The notes beneath the pieces are model-generated. The model did not search any database, was not told the DNA's origin, and saw only the letters and a program-made list of their open reading frames with translations. A stretch of DNA of 11,265 nt from Candidatus Nanohalarchaeota archaeon (GTDB lineage: Archaea; Nanohalarchaeota; Nanosalinia; Nanosalinales; JAFCCC01), in NCBI GenBank assembly GCA_017610385.1, contig JAFCCC010000014.1, forward strand, positions 1-11,265. Direction: 5' to 3'. Numbering within the stretch: the stretch's first letter is position 1; each line of letters starts with the position of its first letter. This document shows positions 6,241-11,265 of this stretch, piece after piece. Made by a program: the position numbers and the translations under genes.

Positions 6241-6248
6241 TTTTTATA
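6241..6248 (-). promoter_or_regulatory. TATA-like box of coiled-coil gene
   Basis: The minus strand reads TATAAAAA (within GTTATAAAAA) in the gap just after the GluRS stop, about 30 bases before the ATG at 6215. This would give a leaderless or nearly leaderless mRNA, in keeping with the absence of a Shine-Dalgarno sequence. Confidence 0.45.
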
Positions 6249-6249
6249 A

Positions 6250-7935
6250 CTAACTATGTGTATAAAAACAAGAAATTATCTTTCCTATTTTATCTACTCT
6301 TACAAATCCGAATCGTTCATATTGAATAACTTCATTTTCTTTAACTTCTAATATATTGTTTTCACAAAATCCCTTGAAAATTTTTCCATCTGGCATAAAT
6401 ACTTTGCAGGGAATCGTTTGATCTTTAGGCAGCCAATGAACTATTGGAATTTTCTTTTTTACTGTTTGATTATTTGCTAAAAATTTAGCTTTTTTCCCAT
6501 TTAATTCTATATCAAATAATTGTTTCAATCTTAATTTTTTATTTTTAGAATCTTTCTTTTCAATTAATAAAATTACTGAATTATTTTTCGGAGAAACTGT
6601 AATTTTTCTTATTCCTTTTTCTAGATAATCTGGATGTTTTAAAATTTTTGCAACAAATTCTCTTGGAACATTTTCAACTTTAATTTCTACTGGCTCAGAA
6701 ACAAAAAAATATCTATTTGATTGTGGCTCAATTATAATTCTATTTTCCCGATATAGATTTTCTATAGGAACTTTGCTATCCGTTTTAGTTAATCCGATGG
6801 CCAGAACAAATTTTCTGATCGCTTCTGGTTTAAAGCCACGTTTTTTTAAAGATTGCAGTGACCACGTTCTTGGATCGTACCAACCAATATACTCTCCATT
6901 TTTTACCTCTTTTTGAGCTTTAGACTTGCTTATTTTAGCTCCTTCTAATTGCAACATCCCACTCATTAATATTTCCGGAGCTTTCCAACCCAGTAGTTTC
7001 CACATAAATCGTTCCATTTTTTCTTCCATAGCCAAATCTTTTCCTCTTAATATATGGGTTATGCCTAATTCGTGATCATCAATGGCCCAAGAAAATTCCA
7101 ACATTGGCCACACTTTAAATTTATCTTTAACCTTCGGATGTAGTGTATCTGAAATTCTTAATAAAACTCTATCTCTAAATGCCGGGTCGCGATCTTTCAT
7201 ATTTGTTTTTAAACGAACAGAAGCTTCTCCTTCTTTATATTTTCCCGAAATCATTTTTTTCCATTCTTTCAAATTTACTTCTGAAGTTTGTTTTCTATGT
7301 TTGCATTCAATTCCTTTTTTTCTATATTCTCTTAATTTTTCAGTCGGACAGGTGCAAACATATGCCCAACCATTTTTCAGAAACTCTTCAGCATATTTAT
7401 AAAATAAATTCATTCGATCTGATTTGTAAACAATTTTATCAATTTTAATTCCTAACCATTTTAATCCATCAATAATTAACTCATATGCATCAAGAATTGG
7501 AACTTTTGATTTGCTTCCAATTGTATCATCAATGACTAGAATAAATTTTCCATTGTATTTCTTAACATATTCATCGTTTAATATGGCTGGTCTTGAATTG
7601 CCTATATGTAATGGACCGGAGGGAAATGGAGCAAATCTCATTACAACTTTACCTCTCTTAGTGTTCTTTAATTCTTTCAGTGATTTTTCTTGAATTTTCT
7701 TTTCTTTATAGGTATACTTTTCCATGAGTTTTTGTTGATCTTCTAATTTTAGAGAATTTATTTGTTCACAAATTTTGTTTATTTTTGGAATGATTTCTTT
7801 TAATTGAGATTTTAATTTATTATTTTCAGAAATAATTTTTCCCAGGACTGCCTTTGAATTACAATTTCCGTTATGTTCTATTGCATTTTTTACAGCATAC
7901 TTTTCAATTAAGTTTTCAAGAGCATATTCTTTCAT
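6250..7935 (-). CDS. gltX: Glutamyl-tRNA synthetase, archaeal type
   Basis: This class I synthetase charges tRNA-Glu; archaeal enzymes are often non-discriminating and feed tRNA-Gln amidation. The 561-residue length is normal. Residues 1-95 are the archaeal helical extension. The Rossmann domain begins MRFAPFPSGPLHIGNSRPA (99-117), with R100 in the glutamate-binding position. AYVCTC, VWPMLEFSWAIDDH (275-288) and ITHILRGKD are diagnostic. The second signature is EGAKISKSK (331-339), then GWYDPRTWSLQSLKKRG. The C-terminal beta-barrel anticodon domain ends in the typical VIQYERFGFVRVD. Two signatures deviate: HIGH reads HIGN (110-113), and the usual R-[FI]-[DE]-D-T-D-P reads VIDDTIGS (134-141), losing the arginine. 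The gene lies downstream of RNase J and the 127-aa gene, and stops with TAG. Identification is firm; full activity is presumed. Confidence 0.95.
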   Translation of the reverse strand: MKEYALENLIEKYAVKNAIEHNGNCNSKAVLGKIISENNKLKSQLKEIIPKINKICEQINSLKLEDQQKLMEKYTYKEKKIQEKSLKELKNTKRGKVVMRFAPFPSGPLHIGNSRPAILNDEYVKKYNGKFILVIDDTIGSKSKVPILDAYELIIDGLKWLGIKIDKIVYKSDRMNLFYKYAEEFLKNGWAYVCTCPTEKLREYRKKGIECKHRKQTSEVNLKEWKKMISGKYKEGEASVRLKTNMKDRDPAFRDRVLLRISDTLHPKVKDKFKVWPMLEFSWAIDDHELGITHILRGKDLAMEEKMERFMWKLLGWKAPEILMSGMLQLEGAKISKSKAQKEVKNGEYIGWYDPRTWSLQSLKKRGFKPEAIRKFVLAIGLTKTDSKVPIENLYRENRIIIEPQSNRYFFVSEPVEIKVENVPREFVAKILKHPDYLEKGIRKITVSPKNNSVILLIEKKDSKNKKLRLKQLFDIELNGKKAKFLANNQTVKKKIPIVHWLPKDQTIPCKVFMPDGKIFKGFCENNILEVKENEVIQYERFGFVRVDKIGKIISCFYTHS

Positions 7936-7957
7936 AATATCTTATTTACGCTTAGAA

Positions 7958-7966
7958 TATTAATAA
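7958..7966 (-). promoter_or_regulatory. Putative internal TATA box of gltX
   Basis: The minus strand reads TTATTAATA in the 40-base gap before GluRS, centred 27 bases from the ATG. With no Shine-Dalgarno sequence before that ATG, a leaderless internal promoter is plausible. Confidence 0.4.
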
Positions 7967-7975
7967 CCTGTTATT

Positions 7976-8359
7976 TTACCAATCTACAAAGTCAGTTAAA
8001 AGTGCTTTTGGATCTTTTAAGATTGCTTGAATGATTGTATACGGCGTATTTTCTGGAAGTAAAATTCCAAATAAATCTTCGATGGCTATTATTCCTTTTT
8101 TGGAATATTCTCTAGTATTTGAATTTCGACCAAAAAGTATGTCTGGAAGCTTCGGTGGTTTATAGTCGTTTCTAAGCCTCATTTTAATTTTTTCCGTATC
8201 ATAGCTTGCATATAATACCTCAATTTCATTATCATTCATTCCTTTTAGAAAGGTTCTGTATCTACATGGTTTCATATGAGCAGAAGTGTTTACAGAAACG
8301 GTTTCCAATCCTTTAAAGATTTCTTCAACTTCTTTGAGGAGTTTTTGTTTTTTATTCAT
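7976..8359 (-). CDS. Unknown 127-aa protein between RNase J and GluRS
   Basis: I do not recognise this protein. It starts with a charged helix (MNKKQKLLKEVEEIFKGLE, 1-19), followed by a region with a lone cysteine (HMKPCRYR, 28-35). A probable beta segment EIEVLYASYDTEKIKMRLRN (45-64), a proline turn KPPKLPDILFG (67-77) and a C-terminal half of two likely helices (KGIIAIEDLFGILLP and YTIIQAILKDPKALLTDFVDW) complete it. It looks soluble and globular, with no signal peptide or membrane helix. The ATG sits five bases after the RNase J stop, so the two genes are almost certainly translated from one message. In many euryarchaea this slot holds the prenyl-diphosphate synthase idsA. This protein is far too short for that and has no DDxxD motif, so it is not a recognisable remnant. 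Confidence 0.88.
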   Translation of the reverse strand: MNKKQKLLKEVEEIFKGLETVSVNTSAHMKPCRYRTFLKGMNDNEIEVLYASYDTEKIKMRLRNDYKPPKLPDILFGRNSNTREYSKKGIIAIEDLFGILLPENTPYTIIQAILKDPKALLTDFVDW

Positions 8360-8364
8360 TTTAC

Positions 8365-9678
8365 TTAGAAGTTTAAGATTCTGCCATTTTGAGAAATATG
8401 TACATTTTTCTCTATAGTATACCCTTCTTCTATGGCTAATTCGGCATAAGCGCCTAAATGATCTATTCCACCGTGTGCCGGAACCACGTTTTCTGGATTT
8501 AACATTTTCAATAGTTTTCGATGATCTTCTTTATGTGCATGCCCAGAAGCATGAACATTTCTATATACTCTAACACCTTGTTCTGATAATTTCCTTTCTA
8601 AAATATATCGATTTGAAACATTTATTGGAGATGGAATAATTTCACTTGAAAAAACCACATGATCTTCTCTTTTAAATGAAAAAGGAAGCTCTTCCCGTGC
8701 TAAACGAGATAATACTGCATTTTGTTCTCCTTGATGACCAGTACAAACAATTAGATAATTTCCGCGATCTCTTGAAACTCTTTTTAGTATCTCAGATAAA
8801 TCCTTTCTTCTGGTAGCAACCTCAATATTGCCTAAATTAATCAAACCTCGTTTTTCTGCTAAAGTAGCATATCCCTTTAATGATCTTCCTAAAAATACAA
8901 TTTTTCTCTGATTATTGTTTACTTTAATTATATTATTTAAACGAGCAATATGCGATGCAAAGGTTGTTGTAACCACCAAAGAATTATCTGGATAGATTTT
9001 GGCAAAATTGTGTTTTAATTTGATTTGTGCTTCTTTTTCAGAAGGACTGAAATTCTTTTGAAGAATTCTGGTTGTATCCGGAATATATAATTTTATATTT
9101 TCCGTTCCTAATTCTTTAAATCTTTTGTAATCTGGTTTTTTACCTAAAGTTGGTTCTTCATCTAACTTAAAATCATTTGCGTAGACTACTTTGCCTTCGG
9201 TGGTGTTTAGAACACTTAAAACCGTATCTGGTATGCTATGAGTAATGTGAACAAATTCTAATTCTAATTTTTCAGAAATTTTAATTGATTTTCCCGCTGA
9301 TAATTCTATAATTTTGTTTTTAATTGGTTTTTTACTGTCTTTATTCATTTTACGAATTATATCGCAGGCATATGGCGGAGCAATAATAGGACAATTATAA
9401 TTGTGCGCTAAAAATGAAACTGCACCACAATGATCTAAATGCCCATGATTTATTACAATTGCTTTAACTTTTTTCTTTTGTTTTTGAATTATGGCGTCAT
9501 CTGGAATTGCCCCTGAAATAATAATTTCAGGCAAACTCAGATTATCCATTTCTTCGTTGAGTTCCACAACCTTCTCCATATTATATCCCATGTCAAAAAT
9601 AACAATTTCATTATTTACTTCAATAGCCGTCATATTCTTCCCAACTTCACTATATCCTCCAATACAATACATTTTCAT
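8365..9678 (-). CDS. rnj: Ribonuclease J, beta-CASP metallo-beta-lactamase family
   Basis: Archaeal RNase J is a processive 5'-3' exoribonuclease in mRNA and rRNA turnover. The 437 residues carry the complete metal centre: motif 2 HGHLDH (78-83), motif 3 histidine in HITHSIPDT (H147), motif 4 aspartate in YANDFKLDE (D169). The beta-CASP motifs follow: A as D201 in PDTTR, B within HASGHAH (376-382), and C as H402 in VPAHGG. The inserted beta-CASP domain (about 205-370) contains the typical FLGRSLKGY and VCTGHQGE. Length and the absence of N-terminal KH domains separate it from aCPSF1/aCPSF2. Its start codon follows the surface-protein stop by six bases, and GTGAT overlapping that stop serves as Shine-Dalgarno. 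The downstream 127-aa gene is five bases away. Confidence 0.96.
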   Translation of the reverse strand: MKMYCIGGYSEVGKNMTAIEVNNEIVIFDMGYNMEKVVELNEEMDNLSLPEIIISGAIPDDAIIQKQKKKVKAIVINHGHLDHCGAVSFLAHNYNCPIIAPPYACDIIRKMNKDSKKPIKNKIIELSAGKSIKISEKLELEFVHITHSIPDTVLSVLNTTEGKVVYANDFKLDEEPTLGKKPDYKRFKELGTENIKLYIPDTTRILQKNFSPSEKEAQIKLKHNFAKIYPDNSLVVTTTFASHIARLNNIIKVNNNQRKIVFLGRSLKGYATLAEKRGLINLGNIEVATRRKDLSEILKRVSRDRGNYLIVCTGHQGEQNAVLSRLAREELPFSFKREDHVVFSSEIIPSPINVSNRYILERKLSEQGVRVYRNVHASGHAHKEDHRKLLKMLNPENVVPAHGGIDHLGAYAELAIEEGYTIEKNVHISQNGRILNF

Positions 9679-9683
9679 TTGAA

Positions 9684-9688
9684 ATCAC
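9684..9688 (-). promoter_or_regulatory. Shine-Dalgarno site of RNase J overlapping upstream stop
   Basis: The minus strand reads GTGAT, the 3' part of GGAGGTGAT, five bases before the ATG. Its TGA is the stop codon of the surface-protein gene, an arrangement suited to translational coupling. Confidence 0.6.
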
Positions 9689-11265
9689 TTTTTTATTTTA
9701 TAATAAATTAGAGATGCAAAAATCCCTAAGATTATAAGATAACCCCAATTTAGATCTGGAGCATTATATACACCCCGCCCCAAGTTTTTTATAATTAATT
9801 CAATTTCCTTATCTGTTTCTAACCCTGTCAGTTCTGTTGCCTGAGCGTTAATTATTAATGGCGCATTTCCAAACAATTTTCCAAATATTTTTACATAAAC
9901 TCCCTTTTCTTCCAAAATATCTAAACTAATTTCACATTTTGTCTGGCTTTCACATACAACTCCTGGAGTTTCTTGAATTACGATATTTGCAATATCAAAT
10001 GCTTCACCAAGAATTTTAATAGTATAATTTTGCTTTAAGAACAATTGATTTTTGATTAAAATAGTCATTGTTGATTGTTCATCTAAATTAACTCTAAATT
10101 GATCGTAATCTGGATCTAAACTAATTTTTGGGGGCAAATCAGGATCAATTCCCGTTCTTTTTATCAAAAATAGTGCATTTTTGACTAGGTCATTATTTCC
10201 AACTAAATCTTGCGAATAAAAACATACTTGTTTTTCGCAAGTTTCACCAACTGGGCAGTAAACACCACTTTCAACTTTTGGTTCAATTCTTTCTGTGTAA
10301 ACTTCGCTTCCACACGGATTTGTAGCGTTAATTATTTGATAATATATTTTTTTACATCCAGAACCGAAAGAATCATCGCAGGTTATATTAAACGCAACAT
10401 TTGTCTCTGAATATTGGACTCCATTAGGAGTAATTTCTGTATTTGGAGATTCTAAGTCTATATAAAAAATACCACTTTTCTTTATTTCTTCGGTTTGATC
10501 AAATGTGTCTATGCTATAATAGCAAACTTGTTTTTTACACACTTCGTTTTCTGGACAAGTTACATTAAACTCTAGCCCTGTTGAAAAGCCAGTTGTTCCA
10601 CCTTCTGTGCCATTGTTAACTATTTTATAGTATGTATCTGCGCAACCGCTGTTATCAACACATGTTAAAGTTACACCAACATTTGTATTTGCCCACGGAG
10701 ACCCAGTAGGTTCTATGGATGTTTCTGGGGGGAATTCGTCTTCTGCTGTTGTAAATGCTAATTCTGCCCAAGAAGTCCAGCTTCCACTGCCGTATGCTCG
10801 CACAGAAACATAATAGTTTGTTGAAGTAATCAAAGGATCACCCGTTTTTGTAACTTCTTCTGCAGAAGAAACAATTTCAGTTGACCAAACCTTTGTTCCA
10901 GATCTACCAGAATTACTCCATATTTCAATTTGTGCTTTTTCTTGAGAAGAACCTCCAGGATTATAATAGTCCCATTCAAAGGTTGGAGTAAAGTCTTTAA
11001 CATCATTATTATTTTCTCCTTTAACATTCACATTAGAAACACTTGACATTTGACCCCAGTAAATCGTGCCTACTGCACCAGCCCGATACCCCGTTCCACC
11101 TGTTACATAAACATGGCTTACAGGGAATGTTTTAGTCGCGTAATATATGGCTATTCTACCACCTCCACCACCACCAGCCTTATAGGTACCATAAGACGGA
11201 TTTACACCACCGTTTCCCCCGTTAGTTCTAATAGTTCCAGAACCGGCAATAGTATTCGTTATAAT
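9685..11265 (-). CDS. Membrane-anchored extracellular surface protein, 5' end cut by window edge
   Basis: The frame is open to the right edge without a stop, so the visible 526 residues are the C-terminal part of a larger protein; the ATG at 11049 is an internal methionine. Numbering from the edge, residues 15-42 are Gly-rich with a run of six glycines followed by RIAIYY, a pattern of beta-helical surface proteins. Next comes a fibronectin-type-III-like domain (about 85-175: TPTFEWDY, YYVSVRAYG, WAELAFTTAE). Two related Cys-rich units (179-270 and 273-370) follow, then a beta-rich stalk (about 375-495). A single C-terminal membrane helix (about 506-522) ends in a basic KIKK tail, so the bulk should face outward. 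Five N-x-[ST] sequons (218, 234, 293, 313, 413) suit archaeal N-glycosylation. A role in the cell envelope or in adhesion is inferred only. Confidence 0.88.
   Translation of the reverse strand: MITNTIAGSGTIRTNGGNGGVNPSYGTYKAGGGGGGRIAIYYATKTFPVSHVYVTGGTGYRAGAVGTIYWGQMSSVSNVNVKGENNNDVKDFTPTFEWDYYNPGGSSQEKAQIEIWSNSGRSGTKVWSTEIVSSAEEVTKTGDPLITSTNYYVSVRAYGSGSWTSWAELAFTTAEDEFPPETSIEPTGSPWANTNVGVTLTCVDNSGCADTYYKIVNNGTEGGTTGFSTGLEFNVTCPENEVCKKQVCYYSIDTFDQTEEIKKSGIFYIDLESPNTEITPNGVQYSETNVAFNITCDDSFGSGCKKIYYQIINATNPCGSEVYTERIEPKVESGVYCPVGETCEKQVCFYSQDLVGNNDLVKNALFLIKRTGIDPDLPPKISLDPDYDQFRVNLDEQSTMTILIKNQLFLKQNYTIKILGEAFDIANIVIQETPGVVCESQTKCEISLDILEEKGVYVKIFGKLFGNAPLIINAQATELTGLETDKEIELIIKNLGRGVYNAPDLNWGYLIILGIFASLIYYKIKK
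10156..10449 (-). repeat. Cys-rich extracellular repeat unit 2
   Basis: It encodes about 98 residues beginning SPNTEITPNG and follows unit 1 directly. It aligns along its whole length and adds one extra cysteine (NPCGSE) in a longer central loop. Protein-level similarity is clear, while the DNA has diverged, so this is an old domain duplication, not a recent repeat. Confidence 0.75.
10456..10731 (-). repeat. Cys-rich extracellular repeat unit 1
   Basis: It encodes about 92 residues beginning PPETSIEPTG. It shares with unit 2 the sequence TNV-[GA]-[VF]-x-[LI]-TC, then an acidic Cys loop, a YY-[KQ]-I strand, C-P-x(4)-C-x-KQVC-[YF]-YS-x-D and a final strand. Five cysteines suggest disulphides outside the cell. 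Confidence 0.75.

Noticed and set aside
7082-7448. Plus-strand open frames of 106 and 89 codons inside gltX.
   Set aside because: They are antisense to the conserved GluRS catalytic domain and rich in Phe, Ser and Leu, as expected for the reverse strand of Lys/Glu-rich coding sequence.
11047-11049. ATG at 11049 as the start of the surface protein.
   Set aside because: The frame stays open through 72 more codons to the right edge, encoding a Gly-rich segment typical of such proteins, and no Shine-Dalgarno site or TATA box precedes this ATG.

Overview
The window reads as a piece of an archaeal chromosome. It is AT-rich and gene-dense, and it carries archaeal or archaeal/eukaryotic informational proteins: L7Ae, S28e, L24e, aIF5B, Kae1, an archaeal-type GluRS and an archaeal RNase J, together with an Lrp/AsnC regulator. 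Promoters look archaeal (TATA box about 27 bp before the start). The very short ribosomal proteins, the missing isoprenoid and ndk neighbours, and a surface protein with a Gly-run followed by RIAIYY suggest a small-genome DPANN lineage (Woesearchaeota/Pacearchaeota-like). That placement is inference.

Layout. Positions 1-625 (minus): 5' part of an alpha-helical repeat protein that runs off the left edge. Positions 626-759: a divergent promoter region with a 13-bp palindrome in front of an Lrp-like regulator (760-1218, plus). Kae1 (1254-2234, plus) follows and meets aIF5B (2235-3989, minus) stop to stop with no base between them. A divergent promoter region separates aIF5B from a LacX/GalM-type aldose epimerase (4098-4955, plus). 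From the right edge to 4971 everything is on the minus strand, in transcription order: a membrane-anchored cell-surface protein (open at its 5' end), RNase J, an unknown 127-aa protein, GluRS, a coiled-coil protein, then L7Ae, S28e and L24e.

Function. Most of the window is translation and RNA metabolism: ribosomal proteins, initiation factor aIF5B, GluRS, the t6A-forming Kae1 and the 5'-3' exonuclease RNase J. Two widely conserved archaeal neighbourhoods are recognisable but altered. The L7Ae-S28e-L24e-Ndk-IF2 block has ndk missing and an inverted epimerase gene in its place. The RNase J-idsA-gltX block has an unrecognised 127-aa gene where the prenyl synthase usually sits.

Two modes of translation start are visible. 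Genes behind their own promoter (Lrp, Kae1, epimerase, probably GluRS and the coiled-coil protein) look leaderless or nearly so. Genes inside operons, and L7Ae and the left-edge gene, carry Shine-Dalgarno-like sequences, several of them the TGAT part of GGAGGTGAT rather than GGAGG. I saw no tRNA, rRNA, CRISPR array, insertion sequence or defence system, and nothing that amounts to a clearly new multi-gene system. The best candidates for novelty are the left-edge repeat protein, the 127-aa protein and the motif changes in GluRS.
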